Assembly (NCBI GenBank): GCA_031769625.1
Contig: JAUIMM010002538.1
Location: 831,773 to 895,772 of the forward strand
Reading direction: 5' to 3'
DNA: 64,000 nucleotides
DNA from: Taudactylus pleione
Taxonomy: Eukaryota; Chordata; Amphibia; Anura; Myobatrachidae
Shown here piece after piece: positions 14,871 to 29,748 of the stretch. Made by a program: the position numbers and the translations under genes. The notes under the pieces are model-generated. The model saw nothing but the letters and a program-made list of their open reading frames with translations, ran no database searches and was not told the DNA's origin. Within the stretch, counting starts at the first letter, position 1. Every line of letters begins with the position of its first letter.

Positions 14871-17800
14871 GGCAGCTTTATCCCTGCACTCACATATAGC
14901 CAACACCTCTACACGTCACTGGTGGTACATTTTGTACCGTGTGAATGCAGCTTTATCCCCACACTCACATATAGCCAACACCTCTACACGTCACTGGTGG
15001 TACAGATCGTACCATGTGTATGCAGCTTTATCCCCGCACTCACATATAGCCAACACCTCTACACATCACTGGTGATATAGATCGTACCGTGTGTATACAG
15101 CTTTATACTCGCACTCACATATAGCAAACACCTCTACAAGTCACTGGTGGTACAGATCGTACTGTGTGTATGCAGCTTTATACCTGCACTCACATATACC
15201 CAACACCTCTACACGTCACTGGTGGTACAGATCGTACCGTGTGAATGCAGCTTTATCCCCACACTCACATATAGCCAACACCTCTACACGTCACTGGTGG
15301 TACAGATCGTACTTTGTGTATGCAGCTTTATCCCCACACTCACATATAGCCAACAACTCTACAAGTCACTGGTGGTACAGATCGTACCGTGTGTATGCAG
15401 CTTAATACCCGCACTCACATATAGCCAACAACTCTACACGTCACTGGTGGTATAGATCATACTGTGTGTATGTAGCTTTATCCCCGCACTCACATATAGC
15501 CAACTCCCCTACACGTCACTGGTGGTACAGATCATACCGTGTGTATGCAGCTTTGTCATCGCACTCACATGTAGCCAACACCTCTACACATCACTGGTGG
15601 TACTGATCATACCGTGTGTATGCAGCCTTATCCCCACACTCACATATAGCCAACACCTCTACATGTCACTGGTGGTACAGATGGTACCATGTGTATACAG
15701 TTTTATCCCCACACTCACATATAGCCAACACCTTTACACGTCACTGGCGGTACAGATCGTACTGTGTGTATGCAGCTTTATCCCAACACTCACATATAGC
15801 CAACACCTCTACACTTCACTGGTGATACAGATGGTACCGTGTGTATGCAGCTTTATCCCCACACTCACATATAGCCAACACCTCTACACATCACTGGTGG
15901 TACAGATCATGCCCTGTGTATGCAGCTCTATCCCCACAATCACATATAGCCAACACCTCTACACATCACTGGTGGTAAAGATCGTACTGTTTGTATGCAG
16001 CTTTATCTGCACAATCACATATAGCCAACACCTCTACACGTCACTGGTGGTACAGATTGTACTGTGTGTATGCAGCTTTATCCCCAAAATCACATATAGC
16101 CAACACCTCTACACATCACTGGTGGTACAGATCATGCCGTGTGTATGCAGCTTTATCCCCGCTCTCACATATAGCCAACACCTCTACACATCACTGGTGG
16201 TACAGATCATACCCTGTGTATGCAGCTCTATCCCCACAATCACATATAGCCAACACCTCTACACATCACTGGTGGTACAGATCATGCCCTGTGTATGCAG
16301 CTCTATCCCCACACTCACATATAGTCAACACATCTACACATCACTGGTGGTACAGATCATACCCTGTGTATGCAGCTCTATCCCCACACTCACATATAGC
16401 CAACACCTCTACACATCACTGGTGGTACAGATCGTACTGTGTGTATGCAGCTTTATCCCCACAATCACATATAGCCAACACCTCTACACGTTACTGGTTT
16501 TACAGATCATACTGTGTGTATGCAGAATTATCCCCACACTTACATATACCCAACACCTCCACACGTCACTGGTGATATAGATCGTACCGTGTGTATGCAG
16601 CTTTATACCCGCACTCACATATAGCCAACAACTCTACAAGTCACTGTTGGTACAGATCGTACTGTGTGTATGCAGCTTTATCCCTGCACTCACATATAGT
16701 CAACACCTCTACACGTCACTGGTGGTACAGATCGTACAGTGTGAATGCAGCTGTATCCCCACATTCACATATAGCCAACACCTCTACACATCACTGGTGG
16801 TACAGATCGTACCGTGTGTATGCAGCTTTATCCCCACACTCACATATAGCCAACACCTCTACATGTCACTGGTGATATAGATCGTACTGTGTGTATGCAG
16901 CTTTATACCCGCACTCACATATAGCCAACAACTCTACAAGTCACTGGTGGTACAGATCGTACCGTGTGTATGCAGCTTAATACCCGCACTCACATATAGC
17001 CATCACCTCTACATGTCACTGGCGGTACAGATCGTACTGTGTGTATGCATCTTTATCCCCACAATCACAAATAGCCAACACCTCTACACGTCACTGGTGA
17101 TACAGATCGTACCGTGTGTATGCAGCTTTATCCCCACAATCACATATAGCCAACACCTCTACACGTCACTGGTGGTACAGATCATACTGTGTGAATGCAG
17201 CTTTATCCCCACAATCACATATAGCCAACACCTCTACACAGCACTGGTGGTACAGATGGTACAGTGTGTATGCAGCTCTATCCCCAGACTCACATATACC
17301 CAACTCCTCTACAAGTCACTGGTGGTACAGATCATACTGTGTGAATGCAGCTTTATCCCCACAATAACATATAGCCAACACCTCTACACGTCACTTGTGG
17401 TACAGATCATACTGTGTGAATGCAGCTTTATCCCCACAATCACATATAGCCAACACCTCTACACGTCACTGGTGATACAGACCATACCGTGTGTATGCAG
17501 CTTTATCCCCGCACTCACATATAGCCAACACCTCTACAAGTCACTGGTGGTACAGATCACACCGTGTGTATGCAGCTTTATCCCCACAATCACATATAGC
17601 CAACACCTCTACACGTCACTGGTGGTACAGATCGTACTGTGTGTATATAGCTTTATCCCCGCACTCACATATAGCCAACACCTCTACACGTCACTGGTGG
17701 TACAGTTCATACTGTGTATATGTAGCATTATCCCGGCACTCACATATAGCCAACACCTCTACTCGTCACTGGTGATACAGATCGTACCGTGTGTATGCAG

Positions 17801-18770
17801 ATTTATCCCCGCACTCACATATAGCCAACACCTCTACACGTCACTGGTGATACAGATCGTACCGTGTGTATGCAGATTTATCCCCGCACTCACATATAGC
17901 CAACACCTCTACACATCACTGGTGGTACAGATCGTACTGTGGTTATATAGCTTTATCTCCGCACTCACATATAGCCAACACCTCTATACGTCACTGGTGG
18001 TACAGATCATACGGTGTGTATGCAGCTTTATCCCCACAATCACATATAGCCAACACCTCTACACGTCACTGGTGGTACAGATCGTACTGTGTGTATATAG
18101 CTTTATCTCCGCACTCACATATAGCCAACACCTCTACACGTCACTGGTGGTACAGATCATACCGTGTGTATGCAGCTTTATCCCCGCACCCACATAGAGC
18201 CAACACCTCTACACATCACTGGTGGTACAGATGGTACCATGTACATGCAGCTTTATCCCCGCACCCACATATAGCCAACACCTCTACATGTTACTCGTGG
18301 TACAGATCATACTGTGTGTATGCAGCTTTATCCCCACACTCACATACAGCCAACAACTCTACACGTCACTGGTGGTACAGATCGTACCGTATGTATGCAG
18401 CTTTATCCCCGCACTCACATATAGCCAACACCTCTACACGTCACTGGTGGTACAGATCGAACCATGTGTATGCAGCTTTATCCCCGCACTAACATATAGC
18501 CAACACCTCTACACGTCACTGGTGGTACAGATCGTACTGTGTGTATGCAGCTTTATCCCCGCACTCACATATAGCCAACACCTCTACACGTCACTGGTGG
18601 TACAGATCGTACCGTGTGTATGCAGCTTTATCCCCACACTCACATATAGCCAAGACCTCTACACATCCCTGGTGGTACAGATCATACCATGTGTATGCAG
18701 CTTTATCCCCGCACTCACATATAGCCAACACCTGTACATGTCACTGGTGGTACAGATCATACCGTGTGTA
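14871..18770. repeat. Higher-order satellite unit B1 (~3.9 kb, 52 monomers)
   Basis: Bounded by the TAGGCAG marker monomers. Its private variants match 22896-27070 rather than its immediate neighbours, for example ATAGCCATCACC next to CACAAATAGCC near 16998-17052, matched near 24870-24925 at a spacing of 7873 bp (105 monomers minus a 2-bp deletion). Confidence 0.75.
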
Positions 18771-21700
18771 GGCAGCTTTATCCCTGCACTCACATATAGC
18801 CAACACCTCTACACGTCACTGGTGGTACATATTGTACCGTGTGAATGCAGCTTTATCCCCACACTCACATATAGCCAACACCTCTACACGTCACTGGTGG
18901 TACAGATCGTACCATGTGTATGCAGCTTTATCCCCGCACTCACATATAGCCAACACCTCTACACATCACTGGTGATATAGATCGTACCGTGTGTATACAG
19001 CTTTATACTCGCACTCACATATAGCCAACACCTCTACAAGTCACTGGTGGTACAGATCGTACTGTGTGTATGCAGCTTTATCCCTGCACTCACATATACC
19101 CAACACCTCTACATGTCACTGGTGGTACAGATCGTACCATGTGAATGCAGCTTTATCCCCACACTCACATATAGCCAACACCTCTACACGTCACTGGTGG
19201 TACAGATCGTACTTTGTGTATGCAGCTTTATCCCCACAATCACATATAGCCAACACCTCTACGCATCACTGGTGATATAGATCGTACTGTGTGTATGCAG
19301 CTTTATACCCGCACTCACATATAGCCAACAACTCTACAAGTCACTGGTGGTACAGATCGTACCGTGTGTATGCAGCTTAATACCCGCACTCACATATAGC
19401 CAACAACTCTACACGTCACTGGTGGTATAGATCATACTGTGTGTATGTAGCTTTATCCCTGCACTCACATATAGCCAACTCCCCTACACGTCACTGGTGG
19501 TACAGATCATACCGTGTGTATGCAGCTTTGTCATCGCACTCACATGTAGCCAACACCTCTACACATCACTGGTGGTACTGATCATACCGTGTGTATGCAG
19601 CCTTATCCCCACACTCACATATAGCCAACACCTCTACATGTCACTGGTGGTACAGATGGTACCATGTGTATACAGCTTTATCCCCACATTCACATATAGC
19701 AAACACCTTTACACATCACTGGCGGTACAGATCGTACTGTGTGTATGCAGCTTTATCCCAACACTCACATATAGCCAACACCTCTACACTTCACTGGTGA
19801 TACAGATGGTACCGTGTGTATGCAGCTTTATCCCCACACTCACATATACCCATCTCCTCTACAAGTCACTGGTGGTACAGATCATACTGTGTGAATCCAG
19901 CTTTATCCCCACAATCACATATAGCGAACACCTGTACACATCACTGGTGGTAAAGATCGTACTGTTTGTATGCAGCTTTATCTGCACAATCACATATAGC
20001 CAACACCTCTACACGTCACTGGTGGTACAGATTGTACTGTGTGTATGCAGCTTTATCCCCACAATCACATATAGCCAACACCTCTACACATCACTGGTGG
20101 TACAGATCATGCCGTGTTTATGCAGCTTTATCCCCGCTCTCACATATAGCCAACACCTCTACACGTCACTGGTGGTACAGATCATACCCTGTGTATGCAG
20201 CTCTATCCCCAAAATCACATATAGCCAACACCTCTACACATCACTGGTGGTACAGATCATGCCCTGTGTATGCAGCTCTATCCCCACACTCACATATAGC
20301 CAACACCTCTACACGTCACTGGTGGTACAGATCGTACTGTGTGTATGCAGCTTTATCCCCACAATCACATATAGCCAACACCTCTACACGTTACTGGTTT
20401 TACAGATCATACTGTGTGTATGCAGCATTATCCCCACACTTACATATACCCAACACCTCCACACGTCACTGGTGATATAGATCGTACCGTGTGTATGCAG
20501 CTTTATACCCGCACTCACATATAGCCAACAACTCTACAAGTCACTGTTGGTACAGATCGTACTGTGTGTATGCAGCTTTATCCCTGCACTCACATATAGC
20601 CAACACCTCTACACGTCACTGGTGGTACAGATCCTACCGTGTGTATGCAGCTTTATCCCCACACTCACATAGAGCCAACACCTCTACACGTCACTGGTGA
20701 TATAGATCGTACTGTGTGTATGCAGCTTTATACCCGCACTCACATATAGCCAACAACTCTACAAGTCACTGGTGGTACAGATCGTACCGTGTGTATGCAG
20801 CTTATTACCCGCACTCACATATAGCCAACACCTCTACATGTCACTGGCGGTACAGATCGTACTGTGTGTATGCATCTTTATCCCCACAATCACAGATAGC
20901 CAACACCTCTACACGTCACTGGTGATACAGATCGTACCGTGTGTATGCAGCTTTATCCCCACAATCACATATAGCCAATACCTCTACACGTCACTGGTGG
21001 TACAGATCATACTGTGTGAATGCAGCTTTATCCCCACAATCACATATAGCCAACACCTCTACACAGCACTGGTGGTACAGATGGTACAGTGTGTATGCAG
21101 CTCTATCCCCAGACTCACATATACCCAACTCCTCTACAAGTCTCTGGTGATACAGATCGTACCGTGTGTATGCAGCTTTATCCCCACAATCACATATAGC
21201 CAATACCTCTACACGTCACTGGTGGTACAGATCATACTGTGTGAATGCAGTTTTATCCCCACAATCACATATAGCCAACACCTCTACACAGCACTGGTGG
21301 TACAGATGGTACCGTGTGTATGCAGCTTTATCCCCAGACTCACCTTTACCCAACTCCTCTACAAGTCACTGGTGGTACAGATCATACTGTGTGAATGCAG
21401 CTTTATCCCCACAATAACATATAGCCAACAACTCTACACGTCACTGGTGGTACAGATCATACTTTGTGAATGCAGCTTTATCCCCACAATCACATATAGC
21501 CAACACCTCTACACGTCACTGGTGATACAGATCATACGGTGTGTATGCAGCTTTATCCCCACAATCACATATAGCCAACACCTCTACACGACACTGGGGG
21601 TACAGATCGTACTGTGTGTATATAGCTTTATCCCCGCACTCACATATAGCCAACACCTCTACACGTCACTGGTGGTACAGTTCATACTGTGTGTAAGTAG

Positions 21701-22895
21701 CATTATCCCCGCACTCACATATACCCAACACCTCTACAAGTCACTGGTGGTACAGACCATACCGTGTGTATGCAGCTGTATCCCCGCAATCACATATAGC
21801 CAACACCTCTACACGTCACTGGTGGTACAGATCATACTGTGTGTATGCAGCTTTATCCCCGCTCTCACATATAGCCAACACCTCTACACCTAACTGGTGA
21901 TACACTTCATGCTGTGTGTATGTAGCATTATCCCGGCACTCACATATAGCCAACACCTCTACACGTCACTGGTGATACAGATCGTACCGTGTGTATGCAG
22001 ATTTATCCCCGCACTCACATATAGCCAACAGCTCTACACATCACTGGTGGTACAGATCGTACCGTGTGTATGCAGCTTTATCCCAGCAACCACATATAGC
22101 CAACACCTCTACACATCACTGGTGGTACAGATCGTACTGTGGTTATATAGCTTTATCTCCGCACTCACATATAGCCAACACCTCTATACGTCACTGGTGG
22201 TACAGATCATACAGTGTGTATGCAGCTTTATCCCCGCACTCACATATAGCCAACAGCTCTACATATCACTGGTGGTACAGATGGTACCGTGTGTATGCAG
22301 CTATATCCCCTCACCCGAATATTGCCTACACCTCTACACATCACTGGTGCTACAGATGGTACCGTGTGTATGCAGCTTTATCCCCGCACCCACATAGAGC
22401 CAACACCTCTACACATTACTGGTGGTACAGATCATACCGTGTGAATGCAGCTTTATCCCCACTTTCACATATAGCCAAAACCTCTACACGTCACTGGTGG
22501 TACAGATCATACCGTGTCAATGCAGCTTTATCCCCACTTTCACATATAGCCAACACCTCTTCACGTCACTGGTGGTACAGATCATACTGTGTGTATGCAG
22601 CTTTATCCCCACACTCACATATAGCCAACACCTCTACACGTCACTGGTGGTACAGATCGTACCGTGTGTATGCAGCTTTATCCCCGCACTCACATATAGC
22701 CAACACCTCTACACGTCACTGGTGGTACAGATCGTACCATGTGTATGCAGCTTTATCCCCACACTCACATATAGCCAACACCTCTACACGTCACTGGTGG
22801 TACAGATCGTACTGTGTGTATGCAGCTTTATCCCCGCACTCACATATAGCCAACACCTCTACATGTCACTGGTGGTACAGATCATACCGTGTGTA
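18771..22895. repeat. Higher-order satellite unit A2 (~4.1 kb, 55 monomers)
   Basis: Second A-type unit. It matches A1 monomer by monomer at offsets of about 7.9-8.0 kb (for example 11041 to 18991, and 12897 to 20772), with a few monomers gained or lost. Part of its right half (from about 21990) instead matches B-type and left-flank variants, suggesting patchwork exchange. Confidence 0.7.
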
Positions 22896-25800
22896 GGCAG
22901 CTTTATCCCTGCACTCACATATAGCCAACACCTCTACACGTCACTGGTGGTACATTTTGTACCGTGTGAATGCAGCTTTATCCCCACACTCACATATAGC
23001 CAACACCTCTACACGTCACTGGTGGTACAGATCGTACCATGTGTATGCAGCTTTATCCCCGCACTCACATATAGCCAACACCTCTACACATCACTGGTGA
23101 TATAGATCGTACCGTGTGTATACAGCTTTATACTCGCACTCACATATAGCAAACACCTCTACAAGTCACTGGTGGTACAGATCGTACTGTGTGTATGCAG
23201 CTTTATCCCTGCACTCACATATACCCAACACCTCTACACGTCACTGGTGGTACAGATCGTACCGTGTGAATGCAGCTTTATCCCCACACTCACATATAGC
23301 CAACACCTCTACACGTCACTGGTGGTACAGATCGTACTTTGTGTATGCAGCTTTATCCCCACACTCACATATAGCCAACAACTCTACAAGTCACTGGTGG
23401 TACAGATCGTACCGTGTGTATGCAGCTTAATACCCGCACTCACATATAGCCAACAACTCTACACGTCACTGGTGGTATAGATCATACTGTGTGTATGTAG
23501 CTTTATCCCCGCACTCACATATAGCCAACTCCCCTACACGTCACTGGTGGTACAGATCATACCGTGTGTATGCAGCTTTGTCATCGCACTCACATGTAGT
23601 CAACACCTCTACACATCACTGGTGGTACTGATCATACCGTGTGTATGCAGCCTTATCCCCACACTCACATATAGCCAACACCTCTACATGTCACTGGTGG
23701 TACAGATGGTACCATGTGTATACAGTTTTAACCCCACACTCACATATAGCCAACACCTTTACACTTCACTGGCGGTACAGATCGTACTGTGTGTATGCAG
23801 CTTTATCCCAACACTCACATATAGCCAACACCTCTACACTTCACTGGTGATACAGATGGTACCGTGTGTATGCAGCTTTATCCCCACACTCACATATACC
23901 CATCTCCTCTACAAGTCACTGGTGTTACAGATCATACTGTGTAAATCCAGCTTTATCCCCACAATCACATATAGCCAACACCTGTACACATCACTGGTGG
24001 TAAAGATCGTACTGTTTGTATGCAGCTTTATCTGCACAATCACATATAGCCAACACCTCTACACGTCACTGGTGGTACAGATTGTACTGTGTGTATGCAG
24101 CTTTATCCCCAAAATCACATATAGCCAACACCTCTACACATCACTGGTGGTACAGATCATGCCGTGTGTATGCAGCTTTATCCCCGCTCTCACATATAGC
24201 CAACACCTCTACACATCACTGGTGGTACAGATCATACCCTGTGTATGCAGCTCTATCCCCACAATCACATATAGCCAACACCTCTACACATCACTGGTGG
24301 TACAGATCATGCCCTGTGTATGCAGCTCTATCCCCACACTCACATATAGTCAACACATCTACACATCACTGGTGGTACAGATCATACCCTGTGTATGCAG
24401 CTCTATCCCCACACTCACATATAGCCAACACCTCTACACGTCACTGGTGGTACAGATCGTACTGTGTGTATGCAGCTTTATCCCCACAATCACATATAGC
24501 CAACACCTCTACACGTTACTGGTTTTACAGATCATACTGTGTGTATGCAGAATTATCCCCACACTTACATATACCCAACACCTCCACACGTCACTGGTGA
24601 TATAGATCGTACCGTGTGTATGCAGCTTTATCCCTGCACTCACATATAGTCAACACCTCTACACGTCACTGGTGGTACAGATCGTACAGTGTGAATGCAG
24701 ATTTATCCCCACACTCACATATAGCCAACACCTCTACATGTCACTGGTGATATAGATCGTACTGTGTATGCAGCTTTATACCCGCACTCACATATAGCCA
24801 ACAACTCTACAAGTCACTGGTGGTACAGATCGTACCGTGTGTATGCAGCTTAATACCCGCACTCACATATAGCCATCACCTCTACATGTCACTGGCGGTA
24901 CAGATCGTACTGTGTGTATGCATCTTTATCCCCACAATCACAAATAGCCAACACCTCTACACGTCACTGGTGATACAGATCATACCGTGTGTATGCAGCT
25001 TTATCCCCACAATCACATATAGCCAACACCGCTACACGTCACTGGTGGTACAGATCATACTGTGTGAATGCAGCTTTATCCCCACAATCACATATAGCCA
25101 ACACCTCTACACAGCACTGGTGGTACAGATGGTACAGTGTGTATGCAGCTCTATCCCCAGACTCACATATACCCAACTCCTCTACAAGTCACTGGTGGTA
25201 CAGATCATACTGTGTGAATGCAGCTTTATCCCCACAATAACATATAGCCAACACCTCTACACGTCACTTGTGGTACAGATCATACTGTGTGAATGCAGCT
25301 TTATCCCCACAATCACATATAGCCAACACCTCTACACGTCACTGGTGATACAGATTATACCGTGTGTATGCAGCTTTATCCCCGCACTCACATATAGCCA
25401 ACACCTCTACAAGTCACTGGTGGTACAGATCACACCGTGTGTATGCAGCTTTATCCCCACAATCACATATAGCCAACACCTCTACACGTCACTGGTGGTA
25501 CAGATCGTACTGTGTGTATATAGCTTTATCCCCGCACTCACATATAGCCAACACCTCTACACGTCACTGGTGGTACAGTTCATACTGTGTATATGTAGCA
25601 TTATCCCGGCACTCACATATAGCCAACACCTCTACTCGTCACTGGTGATACAGATCGTACCGTGTGTATGCAGATTTATCGCCGCACTCACATATAGCCA
25701 ACACCTCTACACGTCACTGGTGATACAGATCGTACCGTGTGTATGCAGATTTATCCCCGCACTCACATATAGCCAACACCTCTACACATCACTGGTGGTA

Positions 25801-27070
25801 CAGATCGTACTGTGGTTATATAGCTTTATCTCCGTACTCACATATAGCCAACACCTCTATACGTCACTGGTGGTACAGATCATACGGTGTGTATGCAGCT
25901 TTATCCCCACAATCACATATAGCCAACACCTCTACACATCACTGGTGGTACAGATCGTACTGTGTGTATATAGCTTTATCTCCGCACTCACAAATAGCCA
26001 ACACCTCTACACGTCACTGGTGGTACAGTTCATACTGTGTATATGTAGCATTATCCCGGCACTCACATATAGCCAACACCTCTACACGTCACTGGTGATA
26101 CAGATCATACCGTGTGTATGCAGATTTATCCCCGCACTCACATATAGCCAACACCTCTACACGTCACTGGTGATACAGATCGTACCATGTGTATGCAGAT
26201 TTATCCCCGCACTCACATATAGCCAACACCTCTACACATCACTGGTGGTACAGATCGTACTGTGGTTATATAGCTTTATCTCCGCACTCACATATAGCCA
26301 ACACCTTTATACGTCACTGGTGGTACAGATCATACGGTGTCTATGCAGCTTTATCCCCGCACTCAGATATAGCCAACAGCTCTACACATCACTGGTGGTA
26401 CAGATGGTACCGTGTGTATGCAGCTATATCCCCTCACCCGAATATTGCCTACACCTCTACACATCACTGGTGCTACAGATGGTACCATGTGTATGCAGCT
26501 TTATCCCCGCACCCACATAGAGCCAACACCTCTACACATCACTGGTGGTACAGATGGTACCATGTACATGCAGCTTTATCCCCGCACCCACATATAGCCA
26601 ACACCTCTACATGTTACTCGTGGTACAGATCATACTGTGTGTATGCAGCTTTATCCCCACACTCACATACAGCCAACAACTCTACACGTCACTGGTGGTA
26701 CAGATCGTACCGTATGTATGCAGCTTTATCCCCGCACGCACATATAGCCAACACCTCTACACGTCACTGGTGGTACAGATCGAACCATGTGTATGCAGCT
26801 TTATCCCCGCACTAACATATAGCCAACACCTCTACACGTCACTGGTGGTACAGATCGTACTGTGTGTATGCAGCTTTATCCCCGCACTCACATATAGCCA
26901 ACACCTCTACACGTCACTGGTGGTACAGATCGTACCGTGTGTATGCAGCTTTATCCCCACACTCACATATAGCCAAGACCTCTACACATCCCTGGTGGTA
27001 CAGATCATACCATGTGTATGCAGCTTTATCCCCGCACTCACATATAGCCAACACCTGTACATGTCACTGG
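22896..27070. repeat. Higher-order satellite unit B2 (~4.2 kb)
   Basis: Second B-type unit, matching B1 at offsets of about 7.9-8.3 kb. The offset grows from 7873 to 8323 bp between the marks at 24820 and 26545, so six extra monomers were inserted inside this copy. The right end lacks the TAGGCAG marker and passes into the 2.4-kb family near 27075. Confidence 0.7.
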
Positions 27071-27351
27071 TGGTACAGATCATAACATGTGTATGCAGCT
27101 TTATCCCCACACTCACATATAGCTAACACCTCTACACGTCACTGGTGCTACAGATCATACCGTGTGTATGCAGCTTTATCCCCGCACTCACATATAGCCA
27201 ACACCTCTACACGTCACTGGTGGTACAGATCATACCGTGTGTATGCAGCTTTAGCCCCGCACTCACATATAGCCAACGCCTCTACAAGTCACTGGTGGTA
27301 CAGATCATATCGTGTGTATGCAGCTTTATCCCCGCAATCACATATAGCCAA

Positions 27352-29748
27352 CACCTCTACACGTCACTGGTGGTATAGATCATACCGTGTGCATGCAGCT
27401 TTATCCCCGCACCCACATATAGCCAACACCTCTACACATCACTGGTGGTACAGATGGTACCGTGTGTATGCAGCTTTATCCCCACACTCACATATAGCCA
27501 ACACCTCTACACGTCACTGGTGGTACAGATGGTACCGTGTGTATGCAGCTTTATCCCCACTCTCACATATAGCCAACACCTCTACATGTCACTGGTGGTA
27601 CAGATCGTACCGTGTGTATGCAGCTTTATCCCCGCACCCACATATAGCCAACACCTCTACACGTCACTGGTGGTACAGATCATACTGTGTGTATGCAGCT
27701 TTATCCCCACACTCACTTATAGCCAACACCTCTACACATCACTGGTGATACAGATCATACCGTGTGTATGCAGCTTTATCCCCGCACTCCCATATAGCCA
27801 ACACCTCTACAAGTCACTGGTGATACAGATCGTACTGTGTGTATGCAGCTTTATCCCCACAATCACATATAGCCAACACCTCTACACGACACTGGTGGTA
27901 CAGATTATACTGTGTGTATATAGCTTTATCCCCACACTCACATATAGCCAACACCTCTACACGTCACTGGTGGTACAGTTCATACTGTGTGTATGTAGCA
28001 TTATCCCGGCACTCACAGATAGCCAACACCTCTACACGTCACTGGTGATTCAGATCGTACCGTGTGTATGCAGATTTATCCCCGCACTCACATATAGCCA
28101 ACAGCTCTACACGTCACTGGGGGTACAGATCGTACCGTCTGTATGCAGCTTTATCCCCGCAACCACATATAGCCAACACCTCTACACATCACTGGTGGTA
28201 CAGATCGTATTGTGTGTATATAGCTTTATCCCCGCACTCACATATAGCCAACACCTCTACACGACACTGGTGGTACAGATCATACTGTGTATAGAGCTTT
28301 ATCCCCACACTCACATATAGCCAACACCTCTACACGTCACTGATGGTACAGATCATACGGTGTGTATGCAGCTTTATCCCCGCACTCACATATAGCCAAC
28401 AGCTCTACACATCACTGGTGGTACAGATGGTACCATGTGTATGCAGCTATATCCCCTCACCCGAATATTGCCTACACCTCTACACATCACTGGTTCTACA
28501 GATGGTACCATGTGCATGCAGCTTTATCCCCGCACCCACATAGAGCCAACACCTCTACACATCACTGGTGGTACAGATGGTTCCGTGTACATGCAGCTTT
28601 ATCCCCGCACCCACATATAGCCAACACCTCTACACGTCACTGGTGGTACAGATCATACTGTGTGTATGCAGCTTTATCCACACACTCACATACAGCGAAC
28701 AACTCTACACGTCACTGGTGGTACAGATCATACAGTGTGTATGCAGCTTTATCCCCACTCTCACATATAGCCAACACCTCTACACGTCACTGGTGGTACA
28801 GATCATACTGTGTATAGAGCTTTATCCCCACACTCACATATAGCCAACACCTCTACACGTCACTGGTGGTACAGATCATACTGTGTGAATGCAGCTTTAT
28901 CCCCGCACTCACATATATAGCCAACACCTCTACACATCACTGGTGGTACAGATCACACGTGTGTATGCAGCTTTATCCCCAAACTCACATATAGCCAACA
29001 CTTCTACACGTAACTGATGATACAGATCGTACCGTGTGTATGCAGCTTTATCCCCACACTCACATATAGCCAACACCTCTACATGTCACTGGTGGTACAG
29101 ATCATACTGTGTGTATGCAGCTTTATCCCCGCACTCACATATAGCCAACACCTCTACACGTCACTGGTGGTACAGATCATACCGTATGTAAGCAGCTTTA
29201 TCCCCGCACTCACATATAGCCAACACCTCTACACATCACTGGTGGTTCAGATTGTACCGTGTGTATGCAGCTTTATCCCCACACTCACATACAGCCAACA
29301 CCTCTACACATCACTGGTGGTAAAGATCGTACCGTGTGTATGCAGCTTTATCCCCACACTCACATATAGCCAACACCTCTACATGTCACTGGCGGTACAG
29401 ATCGTACAGTGTGTATGCATATTTATCCCCACAATCACATATAGCAAACACCTCTACACGTCACTGGTGATACAGATCGTACCGTGTGTATGCAGCTTTA
29501 TCCCCCCAATCACATATAGCCAACACCTCTACAAGTCACTGGTGGTACAGATCATACCGTGTGTATGCAGCTTTATCCCCGCACTCACATATAGCCAACA
29601 CCTCTAGACGTCACTGGTGGTACAGATCATACCGTGTGTATGCAGCTTTAGCCCCGCACTCACATATAGCCAAAGCCTCTACAAGTCACTGGTGGTACAG
29701 ATCATATCGTGTGTATGCAGCTTTATCCCCGCAATCACATATAGCCAA
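27352..29748. repeat. ~2.4-kb higher-order satellite block, copy 1
   Basis: Begins with the GTGTGCATGCAGC monomer (near 27391), which recurs 2397 bp later at 29788 with the same run of following variants, including the 'TGTATAGAGC' short monomer and the CACTCACATATATAGCC 2-bp insertion near 28915. Two monomers near 27750-27840 are absent from the next copy. Confidence 0.75.
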
